A stretch of 22,364 nt of DNA from CAZMFZ01 sp964565665 (lineage in GTDB: Bacteria; Bacteroidota; Bacteroidia; Cytophagales; UBA9547), in the NCBI GenBank assembly GCA_964565665.1, contig CAZMFZ010000054.1, positions 1 through 22,364 on the forward strand, written 5' to 3'. Shown here one piece after another: positions 1-7,183 of the stretch. Within the stretch, counting starts at the first letter, position 1; each line of letters starts with the position of its first letter. Both the position numbers and the translations under genes were made by a program. The notes under the pieces were generated by a model, which ran no database searches, was not told where the DNA came from, and worked only from the letters and a program-made list of their open reading frames with translations.

Positions 1-140
1 AAATGAAATAAATATTTTTAATTAGTTTTACGTTAATAACTGTGCCAATAATAATGGATAAAGAGGCATATTAAGTTTCTAAATAGAAAATAAAAGTTAC
101 CATTTTGTGCTTTACTCTATTCATTAAAGACTATAAATTA

Positions 141-2417
141 ATGACAATGTTGAAACACGCATTTAAAATACTATTGTTGATGGCAGCTTTGGCGGTAAAT
201 TTCGATGCCCAAGCCACCAAAAGTTTCTATGTGATTACGGGTAATTTCAGTTTAAATCAATTTAATACTAGTGCTGGTTCACTTATTGAATCTTGTTCTG
301 GAGACACAATTACTTTTAAACTAGTTCCTAATAATAGCATTTCATATTCTTCATTAGCTGAGTCTAAAATACATTGGAAAATATTAGCATATGATGGAGC
401 AGATAATTACTATACTGCAACTGCTACAGGTAGTAGTATTACATTACAGCAAGCCTTAATAGGTGGTTCTAATTCTGGGCTGCAAGTAAATATTGATAGT
501 GCAGGACTAATTAACACTAATATTAATCAAGTTTATCAAAGCCCATCTTTAGATTTAGGAAGGGATATTGGTTCGTGTCCAGGAACTACGGCATTTCTTA
601 AAAATTATAGTGTTACTAGTGGAAATTTTCGATGGAATACAGGTTCAACGGCTACTGGAATTACAGTGAATTTACCTGGGTTATATACTGCTACAGTAAC
701 TTCATTTGCCTCACCCACTAAAAATTGTTATGCCATTGATGCCGTAACATTCACTCATCACCCAAAGCCTGAAATACAAATAGATGCCATTAATGGGGTG
801 AGATACAAATGCTTTAACGAACCGTTGCAACTAAATGTGGCTTTTGCCAATCCAGGTACACCTCCCTATGCATGGTCGTGGAAAGAGGCTGACTTTCTAA
901 ATAGTGATGTTATTCAAAATCCGGTAGTGCTCAATACCTTAAGTCAAAATAGCAAATCATATACAGTTATAGGAATAGACGCAAATAATTGTAAAGACAC
1001 CTCAAAAGTTATTGTAAATAAGAATCCTCAATTTAAAGCAACAATAAATCAAGTTAATGTAACTCTTTGCAAATTTGTATCTATTCTGCTTCCGGTAAAT
1101 ATCGACAAACCAGGTGGTGGAAGCGCAGCCTCCGACTACAAATACAAATGGTCGCCCAATATTGGCCTTAGCAACGATTCTATCAAAAGCCCTACAGTAT
1201 CAGCCATTTCAGTATCGGGAATTAGTTACATTCTTACCGTTACCGACCTCAATTTTTGTACCGCCAAAGATACGGTTATTATCACAAGGAGTACTTTTGA
1301 GATGAATTTTACCAACCCTTTTGAAGAGGTAAAAACAATATGCTCTGGGGAAGTAATAAGCAACCTGAGCATAAGTAGAAAAGTAGGTATTGGCCCCTTT
1401 ACTTTCGATTGGCAACCTGTAAACATTCTAAATAAAATAAACGATAGTTTGTATAATTCTAAGCCCATTACCCAATCGCAAAAAATATTGGTAACTGTTA
1501 CTGATAATAATGGTTGTAAAGACAAAGATTCTTTAATTGTAACTATAAAGCCGCTACCAGCTTCGGAAATTCCAAATGGTGAAAATACTATTTGCGTTGG
1601 AAGTGAAAAACAAGTAGCTGTAATAGCCGAGTCTGAATCGCTCAACTATAATATCACTTGGAGTCCGAATTTGAGAATCAGTAGTACAAACTCTTATAAA
1701 CCCACCTTTACAGGCGATGCCACCGAATCGGCTACGCCTCAATTGTATGTTGTTACAGTTACATCAAAAGAGAATAATTGTAGTTTAGTAGATAGCTTGA
1801 GGCTTGTTACTAAACCATTTACTGCATTTACAATTGAAGAACCAAGTGATAATATCGTAGAAACAGAGTCTAGCTTCAAAGGGAGTGTAAGCGAACTTCA
1901 ATACCAATGGCTCGTAACTACTATTGGGGGTATACCTATCGCCCCCCAGCCAACTGTAAATAACCTCCAAACCCTTACCTATAAATTTACTTCAACAGGA
2001 TTTTATACTTTGAGTGCAAGTGGTACCAATTCATTTGGTTGTAGCCAAATAGTAACCAAAGAAATCGAGATATTAAATCCATCTACTAAAATTTTGTATG
2101 TGCCTACCATTTTTAGCCCTGCGGCTGCCAACAATTGCAACAAGGCACTTTATGTATTTTGTACAAAAACTGATATCGTTTCAGGCAGTTTTAAATTATC
2201 GGTATTCACCCCAACAGGACAAAAAATATTTGAATCGACTGATTTGGAAAAAATGGCTGTAGAAAATATAAATAATTGCACAGATGTTTCGCCCGATAAA
2301 GGCTGGTCAGGCGATGACTATCCGACTGGAGTGTATTCGATGGTGGTAGAGTGCAAATTTAACAACAAAGATAAAACCGCTTATAAAAAGGCAAATCCCG
2401 TTACTTTATTGAGATAA
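141..2417 (+). CDS. Secreted Ig/PKD-like repeat protein with degenerate gliding-type (CHU_C-like) C-terminus
   Basis: Large exported protein of about 758 residues. I place the start at 141 (or 147), not further upstream, because a classical signal peptide begins there: a basic MLKHAFK, a hydrophobic LLLMAALAV core and a cleavage site after DAQA. The body holds about six Ig/PKD-like beta-sandwich modules, recognisable by repeated strand ends of the form YTVIGIDANNCKD, YILTVTDLNFCTAKD, ILVTVTDNNGCKDKD and YVVTVTSKENNC. The last 110 residues resemble the gliding motility-associated C-terminal domain that sends proteins through the type IX secretion system: VPTIFSP near its start, a central F(K)LSVFTPTGQKIFES strand, GWSGDDYPTGVYSMVVE, and the terminal VTLLR. 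The usual NGDGxND loop after the first strand is missing, so the sorting domain is atypical. A surface or adhesive role is inferred; the ligand cannot be told. It converges with nuoJ. Confidence 0.8.
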   Translation: MTMLKHAFKILLLMAALAVNFDAQATKSFYVITGNFSLNQFNTSAGSLIESCSGDTITFKLVPNNSISYSSLAESKIHWKILAYDGADNYYTATATGSSITLQQALIGGSNSGLQVNIDSAGLINTNINQVYQSPSLDLGRDIGSCPGTTAFLKNYSVTSGNFRWNTGSTATGITVNLPGLYTATVTSFASPTKNCYAIDAVTFTHHPKPEIQIDAINGVRYKCFNEPLQLNVAFANPGTPPYAWSWKEADFLNSDVIQNPVVLNTLSQNSKSYTVIGIDANNCKDTSKVIVNKNPQFKATINQVNVTLCKFVSILLPVNIDKPGGGSAASDYKYKWSPNIGLSNDSIKSPTVSAISVSGISYILTVTDLNFCTAKDTVIITRSTFEMNFTNPFEEVKTICSGEVISNLSISRKVGIGPFTFDWQPVNILNKINDSLYNSKPITQSQKILVTVTDNNGCKDKDSLIVTIKPLPASEIPNGENTICVGSEKQVAVIAESESLNYNITWSPNLRISSTNSYKPTFTGDATESATPQLYVVTVTSKENNCSLVDSLRLVTKPFTAFTIEEPSDNIVETESSFKGSVSELQYQWLVTTIGGIPIAPQPTVNNLQTLTYKFTSTGFYTLSASGTNSFGCSQIVTKEIEILNPSTKILYVPTIFSPAAANNCNKALYVFCTKTDIVSGSFKLSVFTPTGQKIFESTDLEKMAVENINNCTDVSPDKGWSGDDYPTGVYSMVVECKFNNKDKTAYKKANPVTLLR

Positions 2418-2478
2418 AATTAACTTGCGTATTGTATTCTCACATTATAAACCTATCTAAAATATTTTAAAGTTTTTG

Positions 2479-2985
2479 TTATTTTCTGCCTGCTATCGTG
2501 GCAGCGCCTATCAAGGCTACCATTAATAATATGCCAGAAGCCTCAAATGGCACAATAAAATCTGTCATCAAATAATACCCTATTTTTTGTGGTAAAGAGA
2601 AATTTTCTACAATAATATTTGTACCATATATGGGCACATCAAATATTATTAGCCTAATAGCGTAAATCATTATTCCCCCAAAAATCATACAAATGAAATA
2701 GATAAATATGCTTTGATACGATAATATAGGCTTTTCTTTGATAGAATATGCCGAGGTAAGCATTACCCCAAATAGAAGCAATACCAAAACTCCACCTACA
2801 TAAATCATAAGTTGGGCAACTGCAATAAATTCTGCATTTGCAAATACAAAGAGGATGGCTACACCCAATAATATAGCTAAAAAAGAAAATGCGGCATGAA
2901 CAATATTTTTTGTAAGCAGCAAAAAAATAGCTGATACAATTGTTAATACTGAAAATGTATAAAAAAGAGCTTGTTGAATAGCCAA
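2479..2985 (-). CDS. nuoJ: NADH-quinone oxidoreductase subunit J
   Basis: Membrane subunit of respiratory complex I (168 residues, normal for the family), part of the proton-pumping arm. The protein is almost wholly hydrophobic, with about five membrane segments: roughly residues 7-25, 30-50, 54-77, 90-112 and 143-163. The stretch AEFIAVAQLMIYVGGVLVLL, including the conserved GGVLVLLLFGVML segment around the pi-bulge helix, is diagnostic of NuoJ. It lies 23 bases downstream of nuoI on the same strand and is presumably co-transcribed with it. The expected next gene, nuoK, is not here: after nuoJ comes a convergent secreted-protein gene. The pair is therefore separated from the rest of the nuo cluster. 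Confidence 0.95.
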   Translation of the reverse strand: MAIQQALFYTFSVLTIVSAIFLLLTKNIVHAAFSFLAILLGVAILFVFANAEFIAVAQLMIYVGGVLVLLLFGVMLTSAYSIKEKPILSYQSIFIYFICMIFGGIMIYAIRLIIFDVPIYGTNIIVENFSLPQKIGYYLMTDFIVPFEASGILLMVALIGAATIAGRK

Positions 2986-3008
2986 TTTTTGAGTATTTAT
3001 TGGAGTGA

Positions 3009-3737
3009 TTATGGTTCTATTTTTTTGATTACAGGTTTAAAAGCGGGTTTGTAAGGCATTTTTGGAGCTGGAGAATCAGAATTCTCTGCAGCAGTTTTTA
3101 CTTCCTTAGTCTTTACTGTCGTATTTTCTATTTCTGTATTTTCTAAGGCTTTAGCTTTCGCCTCGGCTTGCTGCCTTTTAAGTTCTTCTTTTTCCTTTAC
3201 AAATTGATCGTACAGTTTCTTTTTGTCTTCTGCCAATTCGGGAGTGAGGTTAGTGAAATGATAATTCATATGCCGAATATCAAGTTCGCTAAAGTCGTAT
3301 ACTTTGGTCATCGTAAGGCACTCAGTAGGGCACACAGTGGTGCAAAGCCCACAGAAGCAGCACTTAGCCATATCAATATCAAAGGTGGGTGCCCACAATC
3401 TTTTTATCGAACCATCAGAGGTTTCGCCAATAGCTTCTGACGATTTTATGGTTTCAATGGCTATGCAATCTACCGGGCATATTACCGCACATTTGTCGCA
3501 CACTATGCAATCGTCTATCTCATTGTGTAGTCTATAGCGTCCATTGTCAGGTACAGGGATGGTTTCAAATGGATAAGATAGTGTTACAATCCCTTTATCT
3601 TGCAAAAAGTAGTCGGGTGAAAGCACATTTGTGGGTTTATGGCTGTTTCTAGCATCTTTCAAATGCTTGAAAGTCAGCCTCATGCCACTCAGTAAAGAAG
3701 AAAAAGTATCTGTTATATTTGAGAAATAATTGCCCAT
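3009..3737 (-). CDS. nuoI: NADH-quinone oxidoreductase subunit I (2x[4Fe-4S] ferredoxin-like)
   Basis: Peripheral-arm iron-sulfur subunit of complex I that relays electrons toward quinone. Two complete CxxCxxCxxxCP motifs are visible, CIVCDKCAVICP and CCFCGLCTTVCP, about 40 residues apart, which fits two [4Fe-4S] clusters (N6a and N6b). The N-terminal part (GMRLTFKHL) corresponds to the amphipathic anchor found in NuoI. At 242 residues it is longer than the common 150-180 because of a charged tail of about 70 residues rich in Lys, Glu and Ala and ending in Pro/Lys-rich sequence. The tail is low-complexity and its role is unknown. The gene precedes nuoJ by 23 bases and is divergent from crcB; a perfect Bacteroidota -7 box lies just upstream. 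Confidence 0.95.
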   Translation of the reverse strand: MGNYFSNITDTFSSLLSGMRLTFKHLKDARNSHKPTNVLSPDYFLQDKGIVTLSYPFETIPVPDNGRYRLHNEIDDCIVCDKCAVICPVDCIAIETIKSSEAIGETSDGSIKRLWAPTFDIDMAKCCFCGLCTTVCPTECLTMTKVYDFSELDIRHMNYHFTNLTPELAEDKKKLYDQFVKEKEELKRQQAEAKAKALENTEIENTTVKTKEVKTAAENSDSPAPKMPYKPAFKPVIKKIEP

Positions 3738-3750
3738 TTGCTTTGTGGTT

Positions 3751-3758
3751 CAAAGATA
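3751..3758 (-). promoter_or_regulatory. Bacteroidota-type -7 box upstream of nuoI
   Basis: Read on the minus strand the bases are TATCTTTG, a perfect match to the TAnnTTTG element used by the primary sigma factor of Bacteroidota. It lies 13 bases before the nuoI start codon in the 57-base divergent nuoI/crcB spacer, so the transcript would have a very short leader. A clear -33 TTTG was not found at the expected spacing; only a weak GGTTTAA is present. Confidence 0.45.
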
Positions 3759-3794
3759 AGAGGCGAATTTTATTAAACCTATCTGGTATTTTGA

Positions 3795-4160
3795 ATGAAG
3801 GAGATAATAGCAATATTTGTTGGTGGGGGAAGTGGTAGCTTGTTACGCTATTTTTTTGGTAAATGGATAGTTCCTTTTTCAACTCCCTTCCCTTTTTCAA
3901 CCTTCCTTTCCAATTTGGTGGCTTGCGTTATTTTTGGAGTAGTTACTGGGCTTGCGTATCAAAAAATAGAGATGAATGAAACATATAAAAGGTTGGTGCT
4001 CACGGGCTTTTGTGGAGGATTAAGCACCTTTTCTACCTTCAATTTCGAAATGTTTCATCTCATTAAATCGGGTAATATAGCAATGGCTTTGTTGTATTTG
4101 GTGTTGAGTATTGTAGTTTGCTTTATAGGGTTTTGGGGAGCGATGGAGGTTTGTAAATGA
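3795..4160 (+). CDS. crcB: Fluoride ion channel CrcB/FluC
   Basis: Small membrane protein (121 residues, typical) of the Fluc family, a dimeric channel that expels fluoride. Family signatures are present: GGGSGSLLRYFFG at the N-terminus, the conserved Asn in the second helix (STFLSNLVACVIFG), and GFCGGLSTFSTFNFE in the third, which carries the Phe-box and the central sodium-site region. Four hydrophobic segments are visible. The glycine usually seen in NLxG of helix 2 is an alanine here. The gene stands alone, divergent from nuoI. No fluoride riboswitch is recognisable; the 57-base spacer is too short to hold one on this strand. Confidence 0.93.
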   Translation: MKEIIAIFVGGGSGSLLRYFFGKWIVPFSTPFPFSTFLSNLVACVIFGVVTGLAYQKIEMNETYKRLVLTGFCGGLSTFSTFNFEMFHLIKSGNIAMALLYLVLSIVVCFIGFWGAMEVCK

Positions 4161-4216
4161 AAGTTATAACATTAACTAAGATAGAAATAGGTCTTGATGG
4201 TCTTCAGTGATGGTAA

Positions 4217-4421
4217 TCATGCATTTTTAAGCTGATTCCATATTTGTTCATGATCAATACCAAGTCCCGAATCGGATTCAAAATGGCTTGATTGATAGAT
4301 TCAACATAATTGTGTTAATATTTGGGTTGTCAACGTGCAATTCATCCAAATACATGTTCAGCTCTTTCAACAACTTTGGGTTTTCAATCTTTTCAATTTT
4401 ACTATAAATTAATTCTTTCAC
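4217..4421 (-). pseudogene. Decayed antitoxin-like remnant (two frameshifts)
   Basis: On the minus strand three short reading frames follow one another and together resemble a small Bacteroidota antitoxin of about 68 residues. The first gives VKELIYSKIEKIENPKLLKE and continues to a DNPNINTI stretch. A second frame gives ESINQAIL. A third gives ESDSGLGIDHEQIWNQLKNA and a stop. The order (helical start, 'INQAI', then a '.ES..G..I.HE...' tail) is the usual layout of short antitoxins paired with RelE/ParE-like toxins. An ATG overlaps the stop (ATGA), as a toxin start would, but that frame ends after 14 codons. I infer a dead toxin-antitoxin module; no database match was possible. The first in-frame start would be a GTG. 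Confidence 0.45.
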
Positions 4422-4534
4422 ATCTAACCCTATTTAATAAAAAAGTTTAATCAAATATAATAAATGGGATAAAAAAAATACAACTTCATATTAAAAAACT
4501 TCATTAAGTTTACTTCTTCTAATACCCACCTAGA

Positions 4535-5314
4535 ATGGAACTCAAAAATATTAAAATAGAACAGAAAGAAGGCATTCTAGTAGTTACGCTCAACCGACCT
4601 GAAAAACTCAATGCCCTAAACTTTGAAACACTCAATGAACTGCACGCTTGCGTGAAAAAAATATATGATGAGCCTACCATTCATGGCGCCATTATTACAG
4701 GGGCTGGCGATAAGGCATTCGTAGCTGGAGCCGATATTTCTGAAATTGCCAAGCTCAACGAAATCAACGGTAGAAAATCGGCTGAAACAGGTCAAGAAAT
4801 ATTCCAAATGCTTGAAAATAGTCCCAAACTAGTAATAGCTGCGGTAAATGGCTATGCTTTGGGTGGCGGTTGCGAGTTGTCTATGGCTTGCCACATTCGT
4901 GTAGCATCTGAAAATGCTAAATTTGGTCAGCCTGAAATCAATTTGGGAATTCTGCCTGGCTATGGAGGTACACAACGAATGACATGGCTAGTTGGGAAAG
5001 GCAAAGCGATGGAATTGATGTTAACTGGCGACATGATTGATGCCCGCGAAGCCGAAAGAATAGGGCTAGTAAACTATGTCGTATCGGCAGAGGAGTTGCT
5101 GCCAAAATGTTTTGAGATACTAAAAAAAGTAGCAGATAAACCCGCTATTTCTGTTGGCTTGATTATTGATTGTGTAAATAGTGCATACAATAAAGGTGAA
5201 AATGGCTTTCAAACCGAAGCCAATGCCTTTGCTAATTGCATTAGTACAGACGATTTCCATGAGGGCACACAAGCCTTTTTGGAGAAACGAAAACCCATTT
5301 TTCATGGCAAGTAA
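4535..5314 (+). CDS. Enoyl-CoA hydratase/isomerase family protein (crotonase)
   Basis: Crotonase-fold enzyme (259 residues, typical) that hydrates trans-2-enoyl-CoA to 3-hydroxyacyl-CoA in fatty-acid or butanoyl-CoA metabolism, in the cytoplasm as a hexamer. Visible motifs in order: LNRPEKLNALN (20-29), GDKAFVAGADISEI (58-71, CoA-binding and oxyanion hole), AAVNGYALGGGCEL (102-115) and FGQPEINLGILPGYGGTQR (130-148). Both glutamates used for water addition in classical hydratases are present, Glu114 in GGGCE and Glu134 in GQPEI, so hydratase activity is more likely than a divergent crotonase reaction. The 3' end overlaps the following sigma-factor gene by 11 bases, an unusual pairing that implies translational coupling. 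The natural acyl chain length cannot be read from sequence. Confidence 0.93.
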   Translation: MELKNIKIEQKEGILVVTLNRPEKLNALNFETLNELHACVKKIYDEPTIHGAIITGAGDKAFVAGADISEIAKLNEINGRKSAETGQEIFQMLENSPKLVIAAVNGYALGGGCELSMACHIRVASENAKFGQPEINLGILPGYGGTQRMTWLVGKGKAMELMLTGDMIDAREAERIGLVNYVVSAEELLPKCFEILKKVADKPAISVGLIIDCVNSAYNKGENGFQTEANAFANCISTDDFHEGTQAFLEKRKPIFHGK

Positions 5315-5876
5315 ACCACTCCCCGTTTATTCTACCGATTTCGAAAATGATTTTTTGCCCCTTTTAAAGCCGGCTTACAATTTCGCTTATCGACTTACCT
5401 ACAATGAAGACGAAGCCAAAGATCTGGTGCAGGATTCTTATATCAAAGCCTTTCGATTTTACGATTCATACCAGCGTGGAACTAACGCTAAAGCATGGTT
5501 GTTTAGAATTTTGAAGAATACTTTTATCAATGATTATCGTAAGAAAGCTAAAGAGCCAATTAAATACGATTATCAAGAAATAGAAGAGTACTACAATGCC
5601 GAAGGGGCTACTATTGAGCCTGATAAGGGTTTGAGAGTAGATATTGTAAATGAAATGATGGGCGATGAAATGACAATTGCCCTAAATGGTTTGCAAGAGG
5701 ATTTTCGGGAAATAATCATTCTTTGCGATTTAGACGATTTCAAATATGAGGAAATAGCTGAGATTTTGAATATCCCTATTGGTACAGTTCGTTCAAGATT
5801 GCATAGAGCCAGACATGCACTTAAAGATAAAATAAAAACGTATGCCCGCACATTGGGTTATGTAGATAAAGAATAA
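5304..5876 (+). CDS. ECF RNA polymerase sigma factor, SigR-like
   Basis: Sigma-70 family factor of the extracytoplasmic-function type, about 190 residues. I take ATG 5304 as the start; upstream in-frame codons lie inside the crotonase gene and code for nothing sigma-like. Region 2 (about residues 20-85) shows AYRLTYNEDEAKDLVQDSYI and GTNAKAWLFRILKNTFINDY, the latter very close to the GTNxxAWLFxIxxNTxI signature of SigR/ECF12 sigma factors. Region 4 (about 120-178) shows LNGLQEDFREIIILCDLDDF followed by the helix-turn-helix YEEIAEILNIPIGTVRSRLH. SigR homologues respond to thiol-oxidative stress through a zinc anti-sigma factor, and a cysteine-rich small protein follows 33 bases downstream, which supports that reading. 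The target regulon is unknown. Confidence 0.92.
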   Translation: MASKPLPVYSTDFENDFLPLLKPAYNFAYRLTYNEDEAKDLVQDSYIKAFRFYDSYQRGTNAKAWLFRILKNTFINDYRKKAKEPIKYDYQEIEEYYNAEGATIEPDKGLRVDIVNEMMGDEMTIALNGLQEDFREIIILCDLDDFKYEEIAEILNIPIGTVRSRLHRARHALKDKIKTYARTLGYVDKE

Positions 5877-5909
5877 CCACTTAAAAACGCTTATTAAACG
5901 ATTACAAAA

Positions 5910-6227
5910 ATGCAGGCCGAAGATAAAAAACTGACTTGTGAGGAAATACTTGCCGAATTTAAAAGCATGAGTAGCCACGACTGCAAAAAAGATGGTGGCT
6001 GTGTAAAATACTTGCAGCTATATCTCGACAATATGGCCTGCAAACACAAAGATGCTGATTTTTTAAAAGGGATAAGCGATTGTGAAAAATGCTGCGAGTA
6101 TTTTCAAATTAACGATTGCATAAAAAACAATTTGAAGAATAAAACTTATCAAATAGAGCTATCAGATGATTTTGTCCAAAAAATCAAAGGTTCATTGCAG
6201 AAGGAAAACTACTATTCTGCAAAATAG
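5910..6227 (+). CDS. Cysteine-rich probable zinc-binding anti-sigma factor (RsrA-like)
   Basis: Small soluble protein of 105 residues placed 33 bases after the SigR-like sigma gene, the usual position of its anti-sigma partner. It has eight cysteines in the first 70 residues (10, 25, 31, 44, 58, 61, 62, 70). The arrangement C-x5-YLQLYLDN followed by ISDCEKCCEYF matches the general plan of ZAS anti-sigma factors such as RsrA, in which a helical region precedes a CxxC pair. The canonical HxxxCxxC is not intact: the position four before Cys58 is Gly54, though His23 and His46 are available as metal ligands. It has no membrane segment, so it would act in the cytoplasm as a thiol sensor. The assignment rests on position and cysteine pattern. 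Confidence 0.65.
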   Translation: MQAEDKKLTCEEILAEFKSMSSHDCKKDGGCVKYLQLYLDNMACKHKDADFLKGISDCEKCCEYFQINDCIKNNLKNKTYQIELSDDFVQKIKGSLQKENYYSAK

Positions 6228-6233
6228 AAAATA

Positions 6234-6593
6234 TCATTTAGTCACTTGCAATTCAGCTTCTTGCACTATTTTTCTAAGATAAAATATGTACTCCTCTACT
6301 TCTTTTATAATAATTGGATAGTTTTGGTTGAACTCTTCTACCATAGCGGGTATAGGCGATTTATCACCCTCTTCCATAGCCGTAATTTCTACTTTTTTCA
6401 ATAGAGACGACATTTCATTTGCTCCCAGATACCGGAAATTGCTTTTTAAAAAATGGGCATCGCCCTTTACTAATTCCCAATCTTGTAGTTTCAGATTTGA
6501 ATTTAATGCTTCGAATTTTCTTGCCGCTCCCTTTAAAATATTTTCCAGCATCTTAATGATTGTGTTCTTGTCGTCTCCTAAAAGATTGTACAA
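6234..6593 (-). CDS. HPt (histidine phosphotransfer) domain protein, 5' end probably frameshifted
   Basis: Soluble all-helical protein with the HPt core: LVKGDAHFLKSNFRYLGANE, where His47 (numbering from codon 6593) is the expected phosphate-accepting residue, followed by LLKKVEITAMEEGD, as in the four-helix bundle. HPt proteins shuttle phosphate between hybrid kinases and response regulators. The frame shown opens at a TTG. In another frame an ATG at 6620-6622 starts MEPKYFDPEH and would continue directly into LYNLLGDDKN if one base were added near 6594. HPt domains commonly begin with such an 'LxxLxGDD' helix, so the real protein is probably about ten residues longer and the sequence has lost a base. 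It converges with the anti-sigma gene, with 6 bases between them. No cognate kinase is adjacent. Confidence 0.7.
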   Translation of the reverse strand: MYNLLGDDKNTIIKMLENILKGAARKFEALNSNLKLQDWELVKGDAHFLKSNFRYLGANEMSSLLKKVEITAMEEGDKSPIPAMVEEFNQNYPIIIKEVEEYIFYLRKIVQEAELQVTK

Positions 6594-6622
6594 TGCTCAG
6601 GATCAAAGTATTTTGGTTCCAT

Positions 6623-7183
6623 AATTTTTATAAAATTACAAAAATCTTTTTAAATAGTGGTTAGCTATAAATGAAGATTATTTTTAGTGCAAATGAAATA
6701 TTTCGATTTTGAACTAATATATAGAAAATAGACTTTACTTACAGAAATTTCATAGGTTTTAATAGTGCTCCACCTATTAAATACTAATTATGAAAAATTG
6801 TAAGCATTCAATTGACTTATTTTTTAATTATATGTACTTTTTTAAAGTTATTAAATTCAAAAAAGCGTATAAAAATATTTAAGATTAGAGAAGTGTGGCA
6901 TATGCACGTATTGAAATTATTTAAGCCAATACCATTTTTGCGGGCGTTAATTTCCAAGTCATTAATTTGGCCAAAGAAAGATTTATCCATTCAACTTTGT
7001 AGGAAGTGATAATAGTTGTAAAGTGTTTATATAGTTTAATTTAGGATATGAATTTTACGAATTATTCACTTAACTTTTATATCTGCACAATATGGGAATT
7101 AGACGAAGCATTTGAAAAGTGATAATATTTCATATTTTAATTCAATAGTTTGCATATATAATCTGAAAACTTTAAATAGCAAC
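6623..7183. other. AT-rich gene-free stretch before the apiose-type operon
   Basis: About 560 bases between the HPt gene and the first operon gene, very AT-rich. The longest open frame (6812-7009, plus, 65 codons) has a composition like translated AT-rich noise and no recognisable domain. I see no RNA gene, no strong hairpin with a T-run and no perfect TAnnTTTG box. An operon promoter and any HTCS binding site should lie here but cannot be pinpointed by eye. Confidence 0.5.

Noticed and set aside
5181..5303. Longer start for the sigma factor inside the crotonase gene
   Set aside because: The extra residues are antisense-like filler from another frame; sigma similarity begins only after ATG 5304.
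6812..7009. Open frame of 65 codons in the AT-rich spacer
   Set aside because: Composition of translated AT-rich noise, no domain, no promoter box or conserved start context.
7004..7127. AAGTGATAATA twice, about 113 bases apart, upstream of the operon
   Set aside because: Eleven AT-rich bases in AT-rich DNA can repeat by chance, and there is no element between them that the repeats would flank.
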